Origin: G963677445 sp963677445
GTDB taxonomy: Bacteria > Bacteroidota > Ignavibacteria > Ignavibacteriales > Melioribacteraceae
Direction of reading: 5' to 3'
Length of the DNA stretch: 64,000 nt
Assembly (NCBI GenBank): GCA_963677445.2
Contig: CAXXGF010000063.1
Span: forward strand, 62,001 to 126,000
The notes under the pieces are model-generated. The model was given only the letters and a program-made list of their open reading frames with translations, was not told where the DNA came from and did no database searches. Shown piece after piece: positions 37,129 to 47,627 of this stretch. Numbering within the stretch: position 1 is the stretch's first letter; each line of letters begins with the position of its first letter. A program made the position numbers and the translations under genes.

Positions 37129-37159
37129 TTGTTTATCTCCGGTAACTTCATTTTTCAAT

Positions 37160-38539
37160 TTAATTTACAAAGATATCTATCTGACCCAGCATATAATAAA
37201 GCTGCACCATAACCGAAATAAAATCATAGTCCGCGGTTATTTTATCCTGGCGCGCTTTCTGATTGTTGAGTTTAGCGTCAATAAAGTCTATATTCGAAAC
37301 CAGACCCTTTTCCTTCTGCTGTTCAACAATCCTGTAGTTTCCGTCGCTCAGTTCAACATTTACATCGCTTAATTCAAGCTGAGTTCTGAGATTAATTATT
37401 GTGTTTGCTATGGCAGTCAAACTTAGTTTAATCTCTTTTAGCTGATCATTAAATTCTTCTTTATTCTGTTTATACGAATGATAGTTTGATTTCAGCGAAG
37501 TATAATTTTTAAACCCGCTGAAAATCGGAAGGCTGAAATTAATTACCAGTGTCTGGGGAGAATTGCCGTCAAGCGCCATGGTATTGTTATCCCTCCACGC
37601 ATAGGTGTAGGCGAGATTTATATTTGGCATATATGAAGAGTATGAGTTCTGATAGTTCAGTTCACTCATCCTTGCTCCCGATCTAAGCGCCGCAAGTCCC
37701 GCGTTTACCTCAACCAGTTTATCATCCGGCAGTTTTATCATGTCATAAATTTCTTCGGTATCTTTTTGAAGCAGCTGATCTCTTTCGGTTTCTATCGATT
37801 TCGGGATGTTATTATCCACATCAATATCACTGAATATCTCTTTATTGATCAGTTTGTTCAGTATTGTGACGGCATTTTTTAATTCTGTTTCGGCCGTAAC
37901 AACCAGACTTTTCTGCTGCTGAAAATCAAGTTTCCAGCGTAATGCTTCAGTTTTAGAATACCTGTCTGCCTGGTAAAGACGTTCCGCTTTTTTATAATTG
38001 AGCTTCGAAAGTTCAAGATATTCCTTCTGGAGCACCAGAATCTCTTTTGCCTTAAGAATATTCAGATAACCGCTGAGAACCTCAAAAATCACCACCTGCC
38101 TGTTCGACTTTTTCTGTTCTTTGGCAAGTTTTTCATTGGTTTTAGCCATCCTGATACCGTTATAGGCAGCCCAGTTAAAAAGGGGCATCTCAAGGTCCAG
38201 CGAAGATGACCAGGTTTCCTGGAATACCGTTTTAGGTATATTCAGTTCCGGCGGAAAAAAGCGTGTGAAATCCCGCTCTCTGTATGTGGAATCATCAATC
38301 CACATAAAACGGGTGTTAAATGTCAGCGAGGGGAAAAGCTGCGTCCAGGCGTTGCGGGTATCCCATTCCGCTTTCCTGAGCGCGAACTCACTGGCCTTCA
38401 GGCTGTTGTTTTCTCCCAATGCACGCGATATTGCCTCATCCATTGTAATAAATTCCTTATCCGGTTTCTGCCCGAAACAGGTCAGGAGAGGCAAGAGCAT
38501 ACAAATCAAGAAATATAATTTCCCTTGGTTGTGTATCAT
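37160..38539 (-). CDS. TolC-family outer-membrane efflux channel
   Basis: A 459-residue protein with a signal peptide (MIHNQGKLYFLICMLLPLLTCFGQ). Two TolC repeats are visible, each with long helices and a beta segment: the first around NNSLKASEFALRKAEWDTRN, the second around VEVNAGLAALRSGARMSELN. The typical ending IDFIDAKLNNQKARQDKI then DYDFISVMVQLYYMLGQI matches the family. AGGGA precedes the start. First gene of the tripartite pump operon; no TetR- or MarR-type regulator lies next to it. Confidence 0.93.
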   Translation of the reverse strand: MIHNQGKLYFLICMLLPLLTCFGQKPDKEFITMDEAISRALGENNSLKASEFALRKAEWDTRNAWTQLFPSLTFNTRFMWIDDSTYRERDFTRFFPPELNIPKTVFQETWSSSLDLEMPLFNWAAYNGIRMAKTNEKLAKEQKKSNRQVVIFEVLSGYLNILKAKEILVLQKEYLELSKLNYKKAERLYQADRYSKTEALRWKLDFQQQKSLVVTAETELKNAVTILNKLINKEIFSDIDVDNNIPKSIETERDQLLQKDTEEIYDMIKLPDDKLVEVNAGLAALRSGARMSELNYQNSYSSYMPNINLAYTYAWRDNNTMALDGNSPQTLVINFSLPIFSGFKNYTSLKSNYHSYKQNKEEFNDQLKEIKLSLTAIANTIINLRTQLELSDVNVELSDGNYRIVEQQKEKGLVSNIDFIDAKLNNQKARQDKITADYDFISVMVQLYYMLGQIDIFVN

Positions 38540-39806
38540 ATATCTATCCCTGATTAATTAGATTAGTTGCTCTTTAAGGATTTTTTGGTATGTACCGATC
38601 AGTTTTTGTTCAATATTCAAAAATATTTATTGTTGTAAAATAGTATTCTGATATGTTATTTACAAAACTATTCATATCAGCGAGTCTAATATACCGGGGA
38701 CCGCATAGTCGCCCCTGATAAATATTGCTATATTTGTCGGTTTAACAGTGCAAATAGTTCCCTCCAATATTATAATATATATGTTATTTTTTTGTTAAGA
38801 AATATTTCGGTAATATTTTAAAATCTTATACAATGTATCCGATTATCACGACTTTAATCATAAACCGGCAAAGCCGGAAACAATGAGGAATAACGAATTA
38901 CGAATTGGCTTTCCCAGGAAAATTTTTTTGATTCGAATCTGCTTTGTAGAAGCATCATTATTGTAAAAAAGAACATGAATCATCTGATCCCTGAAGGGGA
39001 TCAACAAAACATCACCCAGATAACTCAATAAATATGATTACCCTCCGAAATTTTTGCCATTTTGCGTAGAATTTAACTCATTACGGAGTAATTATAATAC
39101 TTTTTTCGAATATGAGTACCGCTTCGCCCACGGAGGGATGTTCAGAAAGTACGAGTACGACTCGTTTTTATTAACATGGTAAATTCAATATTCTGCCATA
39201 AAAGCAAGAATATTATTAAGTTGCCTAAATTTCCCCCAGGCAGAGCCTGAGGAAAACGCCCCAAAGGGAAAAATTCAGAGATTTAAAATAACTCCGCGCC
39301 TTTAGGCCGGAGTTCAAGCGTAAAGTAACCAACCTTATAGGGCTTTAGCCCAAAGAACGGATAAGGAAATATTTCCTTTTGGGGAGAGGAAACGGGCAGG
39401 CTAAGAAACCGGATAACAGTAAGATGACGGGATTGGCGATGGCGATAAGGGTGTTCATTTTTTCCCGGGGATTGGATTAAGATTACTCCGTCAGCAGATT
39501 AACCAGACTTAATGACATATACAGCATTATACGGTTTGTCCAAGATATGAATTTAGAATCGCGGCCTGACTATAGGCAACATGTTATTAGAGGACCTTTG
39601 GACAAATTTTGTACTCCGGATTATCCTTAACATATTGACATTTGTGTGGTGATAAGAGCCTGATCCTGTTCTTTTTTCCGCCTGAATCTGCGAAATCTGC
39701 TTTGGGATTTGTTTCATTGTGTATGATTGATTTTTTCCGGTAATTATTATTGACATTATCGCGTTGGCGTATTATTTTTTTATTCATTGACGTACAAGGA
39801 AAGACA
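38540..39806. repeat. Long non-coding region rich in palindromic and degenerate repeats
   Basis: 1.27 kb without a convincing gene. It contains the hairpin CCGGC-AAA-GCCGG (38865-38877), the block CCATTTTGCGTAGAATTTAA to ACGGAGTAA (39057-39091, also near 59415-59449), the near-perfect palindrome ACTCCGCGCCTTTAGGCCGGAGT without its middle fit (39291-39313), and GGGCTTTAGCCC (39340-39351). A CCGCCTGAATCTGCGAAATC fragment near 39677 matches the repeats at 12.6 and 26.6 kb. The left end is the promoter region of the efflux operon. Confidence 0.6.
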
Positions 39807-40046
39807 ATGAATAAAAAACTCACAATTCGAATAAATAAATCCTTAATTAAGAAAGCCAAAAGAACCGCTAAAGCAAGAGGCAGATCACTTTCGTCAATTG
39901 TTGAAGATTATTTAAAAATTATCACCAAATCAGAAGAAGATAATATCGAACTTCCCCCGAATGTTAAAGCGCTCTCGGGAATATTGGCCAACTCAGATAT
40001 TGATGAAAAAGATTACAAAAAGTACCTGGAAGAAAAATACCTTTAA
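39807..40046 (+). CDS. Antitoxin-like protein of a PIN toxin-antitoxin pair
   Basis: A 79-residue protein from ATG 39807, with AAGGAAAG upstream. It begins MNKKLTIRINKSLIKKAKRTA, a short beta strand plus basic helix of ribbon-helix-helix type, continues ARGRSLSSIVEDYL, and ends in an acidic tail. This matches small antitoxins of the DUF6364 type that precede PIN-domain genes. It would bind its operator and neutralise the toxin. The stop codon lies just before the PIN gene. Confidence 0.8.
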   Translation: MNKKLTIRINKSLIKKAKRTAKARGRSLSSIVEDYLKIITKSEEDNIELPPNVKALSGILANSDIDEKDYKKYLEEKYL

Positions 40047-40469
40047 AGATATTATTTGATATGAATATCATTCTTGATGTGCTGCTTTCAAGATATCCAT
40101 TCTTTCTAAATTCAGCCAGGGTTATGGCAATGGCTGAAAAGGAGGAAGTTGATGAATGGCTATGTGGCGATGCCGCCACAACCATACATAATCTTATAAG
40201 AAAAAAAACTTGTCAATAAAAAAGCGACAAAGAATATTGCCCGGTTATTAAACATTTTTGAGATAACCGAAATAAACAAAAGTGTTCTTTCCGCCGCGGC
40301 AGTTTCACCAATTAAAGATTTTGAAGATGCCGTTGTAGAAAAATCGGCAAAATTTAATTCGGTAGATATCATCCTTACAAGAGATCTGAAAGATTTTCAA
40401 AATTCAACCCTCAAAATATATTCCCCGGAAGATTTTCTTAACCTTTATCCCTTCTTTAACAAATCCTGA
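40043..40469 (+). pseudogene. PIN-domain toxin, frameshifted and with doubtful start
   Basis: Downstream of the antitoxin the DNA encodes LKILFDMNIILDVLLSR at the N-terminus of a PIN ribonuclease, with the first catalytic Asp in LFDMN. The only ATG (40061) comes after this Asp, and the codon at the expected start position is TTA. At the A run 40201-40208 one base too many ends the frame at a TAA. With seven A it continues as KKLVNKKATKN through FNSVDIILTRDLKDF to a stop at 40467-40469. A functional toxin therefore seems unlikely as written. Confidence 0.75.
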
Positions 40470-40920
40470 ATTGGCATAGCCAGAGTGAAAGAAAAACAAG
40501 AATTTTGAGGTTTATTAAAAATTCAATATGTGAATAGTGAGGAGTAAATACTCTTACTCCGACTCTGATTTTTCTAAAGCCGATATCAAAAATTCATGTT
40601 ATCCTTTAATCATGGTTCAGAAATTATTTTCAGCGATAATCAGCGTAATCCGCGGGAAATACTAAAGTTAGGAAACTCGGATTGGCTGCCCAGGCTATCA
40701 TGGTTTCATTACCTTTCTTTCATTCGTAATTTTTATCCGCCGCGGAGGACGTTATTCCTCATTCACAATTTTCCCGGTTCATCCCAAAACCGGGGAGAGA
40801 CCATTTTTTCCACTTCAATTGAAAAGGTAATTTATTATAATGGATTGCGATAACTGATGACTTTGCGAATGAGCATCAACTCAGATTATTGCATTTGTTT
40901 TTCGGAAATTGCGAGGAAAT
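40470..40920. other. Intergenic region with decayed repeats
   Basis: 451 bases with fragments similar to the repeat family near 12.4 and 26.5 kb (ACTCTTACTCCGACTCTGATT, CCTTTAATCATGGTTCA, CAGCGTAATCCGCGG). No gene recognised. GAGGAAAT at the right end is the ribosome binding site of the peptidase gene. Confidence 0.45.
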
Positions 40921-42498
40921 ATGAAAAGATTTTTACTTTTTATTCTCATCAGCGGGACTGCCCTGGCCCAGATACAGACAGGTGATATCCAGACTTTCTG
41001 GTCGGTTTCCTATATCGACTGGCAGCCTGCAGCCGCGCAGCACCAGATAACTGCCGAATGTAAAGCAGTGGGTGAATATTGTTATATTTTTCTTGATCAG
41101 GAAATTGAAGGCCAGATTGCGCAAAACAGGATTGATGATCTCTGCACCATATTCGACAGCGACTTCGGACCTGTTCTTCCCCAGCTCTATGGCCCTGCGC
41201 CCGACCAGTTTGATAATGATCCCAAAATCTATATTCTCATTCAGGAAGATGAAGAATGGGCAGGCTATTTTGATCCGGCTAACCAGATGTCCGCCTCATT
41301 CGTCGACAGCGTATGGGGAAAAAACAACAATGAAAAAGAAATAATATATATTACCGAATATGCTTTCGACCAGGGAATGGAAGCCTGGGTTGTATCGCAT
41401 GAATATGGGCATATGATTCACTGGGCGCGCGATCACAGCCCCGAGCCCCCCACAAATCCTTCAACCTACTGGGAGGAAGCCTGGATTGATGAAGGTTTTG
41501 CCATGTTTTCATCTGTTTATCTGACCGAGGATATAACTCAGCAGAATGTTACCGACATCCCCTATTTTATCAACAATCCAAATCTCCCCCTTATTCATTT
41601 TATCGATAATAATTGTTACAGCCTGGTAAAAATCTGGATGACATTTATGTACCAGCACTATGGCGCTGAAGATTTTATTACCACCCTGATCAATGAACAG
41701 GCCAACGGACTCGACGGGCTTATCAGCACAATAACTTCCCTGGGATACAGCGAATCGGTGGAAGAAATATTTGAGCAGTTTGCTGTCGCCAACTATATCG
41801 ACAATAAAAATTTTGCGGAGGGTAAATATTCTCACTACCATTATTCATTTTCAAAACCGGCCGTAAAGTTTGGACATAATGCCTACCCCGCAAGCGGGGC
41901 GTCCCCCGGTCTTTATTCTTACGCGGCCGAATATATAAAATTTAACGCGGCCGGAGAATCACCCATTACAATTAGTTTTACCGCCGATGAGGATAAAAAA
42001 TTCAGACTGGCTTTCATAAAATTAAATTATTATAACCCGGTAGAAATTGAGTTCATGCAGACTCAGGGCGCTTCATCAGCGGTATACACAGCAGATGATT
42101 TCGGCGCCGGTTATAATAATATCGTCATGACGGTGATTTGTGTCGACAGCTCGCTGGCTCAGAGTGAAAAAGCCGGCTATAGCTACAATGCCGAAGTTGC
42201 CCCGTCAGGCATCGCCGCGGAAGAATCGGCGCCGCGTCAATTCCGGCTCGACCAGAATTTCCCCAATCCCTTCAATCCTTCAACTACAATCTCATGGTAT
42301 CAGCCGGAAAGAAGTTTTGTAAATATAACTGTATATAACTCCAATGGCCGGGAAGCCGCCATTCTTGTAAACGGAGAGAAGGATGCCGGTGAACACAGCA
42401 TAAGGTGGAACCCCGCCGGACTGGGTTCAGGGGTATATTTTTACAAGATCACCGCAGGCTCCCGGTCTGTAATTAAAAAATGTATTCTGCTTAAATAA
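40921..42498 (+). CDS. Secreted zinc metallopeptidase with T9SS sorting domain
   Basis: A 525-residue protein starting at ATG 40921 behind GAGGAAAT, with signal peptide MKRFLLFILISGTALAQ. Zinc ligands are HEYGH at 160-164 (VVSHEYGHMIHW) and the downstream Glu191 in WIDEGFAMF, the gluzincin pattern. The surroundings, DPKIYILIQ...GYFDP and NEKEIIYI, resemble M30-like bacterial peptidases. The C-terminal ~85 residues are a T9SS sorting domain with NFPNPFNPST and the ending KKCILLK. It is predicted to be released at the cell surface. A hairpin follows at 42514-42541. Confidence 0.88.
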   Translation: MKRFLLFILISGTALAQIQTGDIQTFWSVSYIDWQPAAAQHQITAECKAVGEYCYIFLDQEIEGQIAQNRIDDLCTIFDSDFGPVLPQLYGPAPDQFDNDPKIYILIQEDEEWAGYFDPANQMSASFVDSVWGKNNNEKEIIYITEYAFDQGMEAWVVSHEYGHMIHWARDHSPEPPTNPSTYWEEAWIDEGFAMFSSVYLTEDITQQNVTDIPYFINNPNLPLIHFIDNNCYSLVKIWMTFMYQHYGAEDFITTLINEQANGLDGLISTITSLGYSESVEEIFEQFAVANYIDNKNFAEGKYSHYHYSFSKPAVKFGHNAYPASGASPGLYSYAAEYIKFNAAGESPITISFTADEDKKFRLAFIKLNYYNPVEIEFMQTQGASSAVYTADDFGAGYNNIVMTVICVDSSLAQSEKAGYSYNAEVAPSGIAAEESAPRQFRLDQNFPNPFNPSTTISWYQPERSFVNITVYNSNGREAAILVNGEKDAGEHSIRWNPAGLGSGVYFYKITAGSRSVIKKCILLK

Positions 42499-42513
42499 TT
42501 TTTCACACTTTCA

Positions 42514-42541
42514 AAGGGAGAAAAACTCATTTTTCTCCCTT
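42514..42541. terminator. Hairpin after the metallopeptidase gene
   Basis: AAGGGAGAAAA and TTTTCTCCCTT form a perfect 11-bp stem with a 6-base loop, 16 bases after the stop. The stem itself holds the T-rich arm and no separate T tract follows. Confidence 0.65.
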
Positions 42542-42743
42542 CATCCGATTGTTAGTTATCTTATCTCTTTATCCTATTTGTTATTATTTCGTGTTACTTA
42601 TATCTTTCCTTGTATTACCTCCCTGTTTCTTTTGAATAATTTCCTTTTAAAGAAATAATATTTTCAGTGGCTGTTTATTATGGCATTTTTTTTTGTTATC
42701 TTCATTTAAAGTTTAAGAAAAAATGCAATTGCATGGAGGGTTC

Positions 42744-44057
42744 ATGTATTCTAAATATTTTTGTTTATTGCTTTTATTTTCATCTCTTTTCATCGGGGCT
42801 TTAAGCGTCTCAGGCCAATCTCTCAATAAAATCCATTCTGACAGCTCTCACAATTTTTTCCCTTTACATAGTGGTAATGAATGGCAATCGGTTTATCACT
42901 TTTCATGCCCGTTCGGATATATAACATGCGGTTACGAACTTAAATGCATCTCAGTTGGTGACAGGATTGTAATTAATGACACTGTTTATCACAAGGTTTC
43001 CATGGAAGGCGTCACAAACCCCTGGCGATATGACAGAGCTGAGCACAAACTGATCTTCAGACAAGATAACCAGGAATATATTTATCTTGATTTAGGGTTA
43101 GCTCCGGGAGAAGCATTTACCATGACATTACCAGGAGAACTTTATAATAAAGATGTAACAATTTATGAAGATACCTTAATGGTTTTTGGTAACTTAAAAT
43201 ATTGTAAAGGATTTCATTATACCAATGTTGACTGGACCTTTGAGGATGTGCTCTTCGCCGATAATTTTGGATTTGCCTGGCTTGACGGGAAATATATAGG
43301 TGAAGGTCCCGACGCCACATGGCATGAAACACTTCTCTCGGCGAAGGTCTATTCAGGAACTGGCTATACAGTTTATTCTCTTCCCGATTCACCATGGATT
43401 GAAGGTAATGATATTCCTCAGTTTTATAGCAGCCGGTATTTTACAGACCAGTTCAATATTTATTCCGAACACTCTTTTTTCTGCTCGGAAAATAACTTTA
43501 TTGATTATATCGATTCGGCTGTTGTAGAAATTTTTTATTCTAAGGAAGCGATACAAACCCCCATACAATCTGTCCAGATGAATCATATTTCACAGTCAAT
43601 TTCATGGAATTATTTCCTGAATCTGAATCCTCTCTATTTTGAGAATGGTTACGCGCTGAATCTTCGTTTTAAGGTATGGAATAAAAGTTATAATAATATA
43701 GCTTACCCAATTCCCGCTAACGGATGGTATAAAATGAAATATGAAGAGCCGGTGGGAGTTGATGAAGAAAATATCCCGTCCGAATACTCACTCTCTCAAA
43801 ACTTCCCCAACCCTTTCAACCCCTCCACAACAATAACCTATTCACTCGCGGATGAAGCATTTGTGGAACTGGAGGTGTTTGATATACTTGGCAATTCAGT
43901 TGCCTGCCTGGTTAATGGGAAACAGGCTGCCGGTGAATATTCGATCGATTTTAACGCAGGGAATATATGCAGTGGTATATACTTTGTTAAACTCTACGCC
44001 CAGATTGATGGCAAATTAGCATTTATTGATACAAAAAAAATATTATTTCTTAAGTAG
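42744..44057 (+). CDS. T9SS cargo protein, array member 1
   Basis: A 437-residue protein from ATG 42744 behind GGAGGG; an upstream in-frame ATG lacks such a site. Signal peptide MYSKYFCLLLLFSSLFIGAL. The mature protein opens with HNFFPLHSGNEWQSVYHFSC, a FPxHxGNxW block shared by all five array members. It continues with WRYDRAEHKLIFRQD, SPWIEGNDIPQFY and a conserved FIDYIDSAVVEI segment. It ends in a T9SS sorting domain (NFPNPFNPST ... KKILFLK). No catalytic motif is seen, and a surface adhesin or structural role is a guess. First of five co-directional genes spaced by 12-20 bases. Confidence 0.85.
   Translation: MYSKYFCLLLLFSSLFIGALSVSGQSLNKIHSDSSHNFFPLHSGNEWQSVYHFSCPFGYITCGYELKCISVGDRIVINDTVYHKVSMEGVTNPWRYDRAEHKLIFRQDNQEYIYLDLGLAPGEAFTMTLPGELYNKDVTIYEDTLMVFGNLKYCKGFHYTNVDWTFEDVLFADNFGFAWLDGKYIGEGPDATWHETLLSAKVYSGTGYTVYSLPDSPWIEGNDIPQFYSSRYFTDQFNIYSEHSFFCSENNFIDYIDSAVVEIFYSKEAIQTPIQSVQMNHISQSISWNYFLNLNPLYFENGYALNLRFKVWNKSYNNIAYPIPANGWYKMKYEEPVGVDEENIPSEYSLSQNFPNPFNPSTTITYSLADEAFVELEVFDILGNSVACLVNGKQAAGEYSIDFNAGNICSGIYFVKLYAQIDGKLAFIDTKKILFLK
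43722..43846 (+). repeat. Gene-conversion tract, copy 1 (125 bp identical to 48588-48712)
   Basis: The DNA from GGATGGTATAAAATGAAA to AACCTATTCACT is identical at every base, including synonymous sites, to 48588-48712 in array member 4. Coding DNA on both sides is clearly diverged. It covers the junction between the body and the T9SS sorting domain. Confidence 0.93.
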
Positions 44058-44074
44058 TTTTAAATGGAGAGATA

Positions 44075-45382
44075 ATGAAATTTGAATATTACAATATATT
44101 CATATTACTATATTTTATTATGAGCAATATATTTGGGCTTGGAATTAGCGATGCGGAATCGAGACAAAAAGATAATCCGAATTATTTCCCTATGCATACC
44201 GGAAACATTTGGCAGTCAGCATATGAAATTTATTGCTGGGATCTGTCTTATTGCCAAAAAACGCTTAAAACTATCTCGATTGGGGAAAAAACAATTATAA
44301 ATGACACAACCTATTTTTACCTGACCATGAATGATATTGAATATCCCTGGAGATATGACAGGGATGAAAACAGGTTATATTTCAGGGTAGACAATGAAGA
44401 AAGGCTGCATATGGATTTTAACATGCAGGTTGATTCAGTTTTTTACCAGGGTTATCCGGGCTGGAGTTGTTTAAGATATGCAAAAATAATTGAGGGATAT
44501 ATCGCAATTTTCGGCGCCGGAAGATACTGCAAAGGATATTCTTTTTTGGGCGAGGACTTCGAAACAGAGGATGTTCTTTATGCTGAAAACCTGGGATTTG
44601 TTTCTTTAGTTGGCGAATATTATGGATCAGGTCCCGATTTTTCTTGGAGTGAAGATCTTCTTTCAGCCAAAATTTATTCTGACAGTAGCCTGATTACTTA
44701 CGCGGTTCATGATTCACCATGGATTGAGGGAAATGACATTCCACAGACTTACGGAAGCCAATACTTTGCCGATGAAATTGATATATATTCTAATGAATCC
44801 AGATTCTGCCATCCGGGAAGTTTTATTGATTATATCGATTCGGCTGTGGTGGAAATATATTATTCACAAGGGCCTATCCAAACATCTATACAGAGTATTC
44901 CAATGAATCATATTCCACAGTCAATTTCCTGGAATTATTTCCTGAATCTGAATCCTCTCTATTTCCAAAATGGATACGCGCTGAATCTTCGCTTTAAGGT
45001 ATGGAACAAAAGTTATAACAATTTGGCCTATTATATTCCCATGAACGGATGGTACAATATGGAATATGAGGAACCGACCGGCGTTACAGAAGATTTTGTC
45101 CCGATGGAATATTCACTCTCTCAAAATTTCCCAAATCCGTTCAATCCCTCAACAACAATCAGCTATTCACTGGCCGGGGAAGCTTATGTCAAGATGGAAG
45201 TTTTTGATATTCTCGGCAATTCCGTCGCTTGCCTGGTTAATAAATTACTGCCGGCAGGGCAATATTCAGTTAAATTCTGCGGGGAAGGACTTAGCAGCGG
45301 CATCTATCTGCTGAAAATATCTATGACAAAAAGTGGCAGCCAAATTTTCTCAAATATAAAAAAGATGATTTTTCTTAAATAA
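44075..45382 (+). CDS. T9SS cargo protein, array member 2
   Basis: A 435-residue paralogue of the preceding protein. GGAGAG lies before the ATG and the gap to member 1 is 17 bases. It has the opening NYFPMHTGNIWQSAYEI, the WRYDRDENRLYFRVDN block, SPWIEGNDIPQTYGSQYF, FIDYIDSAVVEIYYS and a T9SS tail with NFPNPFNPST and the ending KKMIFLK. Its middle region has diverged from member 1 in most positions. Function unknown. Confidence 0.85.
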   Translation: MKFEYYNIFILLYFIMSNIFGLGISDAESRQKDNPNYFPMHTGNIWQSAYEIYCWDLSYCQKTLKTISIGEKTIINDTTYFYLTMNDIEYPWRYDRDENRLYFRVDNEERLHMDFNMQVDSVFYQGYPGWSCLRYAKIIEGYIAIFGAGRYCKGYSFLGEDFETEDVLYAENLGFVSLVGEYYGSGPDFSWSEDLLSAKIYSDSSLITYAVHDSPWIEGNDIPQTYGSQYFADEIDIYSNESRFCHPGSFIDYIDSAVVEIYYSQGPIQTSIQSIPMNHIPQSISWNYFLNLNPLYFQNGYALNLRFKVWNKSYNNLAYYIPMNGWYNMEYEEPTGVTEDFVPMEYSLSQNFPNPFNPSTTISYSLAGEAYVKMEVFDILGNSVACLVNKLLPAGQYSVKFCGEGLSSGIYLLKISMTKSGSQIFSNIKKMIFLK

Positions 45383-45396
45383 CGAAGATAAATAAA

Positions 45397-47607
45397 ATGG
45401 AATTAGCGATAAAAAAACTTTTATTCTCAGCTATCTTAATAGCATTTCCTTTATTTTCCGTTTTTGCTCAGGCAAATTATTTCCCTACAACTTTGGGAAA
45501 TAAATGGCAGGTAGTTATGGATAATCATGATTATGACTGGGGAACTTATTTGTATGAATTGCAGGAACCAGAGATAATTTACGTAGAACATTTAGACGGA
45601 CTAGTATACTGTACTTTTAGCGACGGACCTTTCTATTCGATGACATATGACTCCTCAACCGGTATATTATATCGTGGTTATCTTGACAACTATTTATGGA
45701 TCGATTTTAATCTGCCTGCCGGCACAACCTTTATTCAGGATAGATCATACCGCGGAGATCCCTACCCCACCACACAATTAGCACATATAATTGAGGAAGA
45801 TGTTGTTTTCAACGGTAAAACTTATCACTGTAAAGGTTTTTACAGCGACAATGAATTTGATATGTACGATAAGGCGCTCTACGCTGAAGACATCGGTTTA
45901 GTCTATTACTATGAACACACACATCTGATCTACTATTGCTATCTCACTTATCAGACAATAGGAGGCAAACTTTATAACAGCGACCAAAAATGCAATTTTA
46001 TAACAACTAATGACAATATATGTTTGGAGAATCCTTTACCTGAAGTGATACATCTTCCCATCAATTCTTTCGAGAGACAAATTCAGATCAATTCCGATTT
46101 TAACCGGTACAGGTCAACATACTGGGGGGAAAGTATTTTGGATTATATTGAATCAGCCACCCTCGAATTAGTTTACCAGAAAAATGGCCAATCAATAAAC
46201 CCTGATACAATTAACCTTTATAACAACCCCGATAATTTCATTTGGGATTTATCGTTCAATCTCGATGAAACTCTCTTCTATAATGAATGGACGGCAGCTT
46301 ACCGGCTGAAAGTTAAAAATAAATCGATATTTCCTCAAATCAAATTTTTACCTCCGGAGGGATATTATTACATCAGACTTCAACGGCCGGATCCAAAAAA
46401 TTGTTTTTTTCCGCTGCATGAAGGCAACACCTGGCAGACAATATTTCATGCTGAATCGGGGCAAAAAGGCTCCTGTCAATACAAACTTAAAAATATTTAT
46501 GTGGGTCATGATACTCTTATAAACAATAAAAAGTACTATCCAATATACAATGAAGAAATGCAGCTTTGGAGATATGACACAAGCTTACAAAGACTATATA
46601 CTATCAGGGAGGGAAGAGAGGAGCTTTTTATGGATTTTGACCTTAATGGCGGTGAGGTTTTCAAACAGGCTCCACATGGACTGCAGGGCTTCAGGGATGT
46701 GACAGTGTTGACAGATGAAATTTCTGTCAATGGGGAGATCCTGGAATGCAAGGGTTATAAATATTCGGTACAGGATATGATTATCAAGGAATTTTATTCC
46801 CGCAACCGGGGATTTGTGAAATACTATTCCTTCAGTCCAAGCGCTCCAAATGATTTCACCTCAGAAATTCCTTTCGAATCAAGGATTTTTGTTGATACAG
46901 GCTTTGTTTATCACCGGAATGAACAGCCCCCTGAAGTGACAGGATTTGATCCTCCTGAGTTCCTTTCGACTGGTTCATTTTCCGATACGCTTCTGGTTCA
47001 ATCCGCGGGTAATAGAAAATGCGCCGGGCTCTCTGATACAAGCATAATCAATTATATTAGTGAAATTAAGCTGGAATCGTACTATTTTAAGGATTCTGAT
47101 ACGATACCTTTGAGCACAATCAGCATGACAAATATTGAAGGTTCATTCGACTGGGCTTTTTCCCGCGGCCTTGATTCGGCCTATTTCCAAAATGAATATG
47201 ACTTATGTTATAGATTCAAAATTACAGAAAAAAGTATTGTACCCCAAAATACATATTATCCTGAAACAGGGTACTTTGTTCTCAAATACAAACCTCAAAC
47301 AGTCGGAATAGAAAGTGATGGGTGTATAACACAATTCCGCTTAGATCAAAACTTCCCAAATCCATTTAATCCATCAACAACAATTAGTTTTTCGATCGCC
47401 CAAAAAGCGTTTGTGGAGCTGGAAGTTTTTGATATTCTCGGAAAATCGGTGGTTTGCCTTATCAGTAAGAGACTGGCCCCGGGGAACTATTCCACCGTAT
47501 TTAATGCAGGTGAGTTAAGCAGTGGAATTTATATGGTGAAATTTTCAGCTATCGATAATAATAAATCAATTTTTAGCGATACAAAAAAGATGATCTTCCT
47601 TAAATAA
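45397..47607 (+). CDS. T9SS cargo protein, array member 3 (doubled body)
   Basis: A 736-residue paralogue. The body unit is present twice: NYFPTTLGNKWQVVMD begins the first copy and NCFFPLHEGNTWQTIFHAES begins the second near residue 335, before one T9SS tail (NFPNPFNPST ... KKMIFLK). The second unit is closest to the single unit of member 5 (FPLHEGN(T/A)WQTI, (E/D)EMQLWRYDT versus DEIQLWRYDT). Signal peptide MELAIKKLLFSAILIAFPLFSVFAQ. It sits 14 bases after member 2. The doubling suggests unit-level duplication within the array. Confidence 0.85.
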   Translation: MELAIKKLLFSAILIAFPLFSVFAQANYFPTTLGNKWQVVMDNHDYDWGTYLYELQEPEIIYVEHLDGLVYCTFSDGPFYSMTYDSSTGILYRGYLDNYLWIDFNLPAGTTFIQDRSYRGDPYPTTQLAHIIEEDVVFNGKTYHCKGFYSDNEFDMYDKALYAEDIGLVYYYEHTHLIYYCYLTYQTIGGKLYNSDQKCNFITTNDNICLENPLPEVIHLPINSFERQIQINSDFNRYRSTYWGESILDYIESATLELVYQKNGQSINPDTINLYNNPDNFIWDLSFNLDETLFYNEWTAAYRLKVKNKSIFPQIKFLPPEGYYYIRLQRPDPKNCFFPLHEGNTWQTIFHAESGQKGSCQYKLKNIYVGHDTLINNKKYYPIYNEEMQLWRYDTSLQRLYTIREGREELFMDFDLNGGEVFKQAPHGLQGFRDVTVLTDEISVNGEILECKGYKYSVQDMIIKEFYSRNRGFVKYYSFSPSAPNDFTSEIPFESRIFVDTGFVYHRNEQPPEVTGFDPPEFLSTGSFSDTLLVQSAGNRKCAGLSDTSIINYISEIKLESYYFKDSDTIPLSTISMTNIEGSFDWAFSRGLDSAYFQNEYDLCYRFKITEKSIVPQNTYYPETGYFVLKYKPQTVGIESDGCITQFRLDQNFPNPFNPSTTISFSIAQKAFVELEVFDILGKSVVCLISKRLAPGNYSTVFNAGELSSGIYMVKFSAIDNNKSIFSDTKKMIFLK

Positions 47608-47627
47608 ATTTTCAATGCGGTGGTTTC

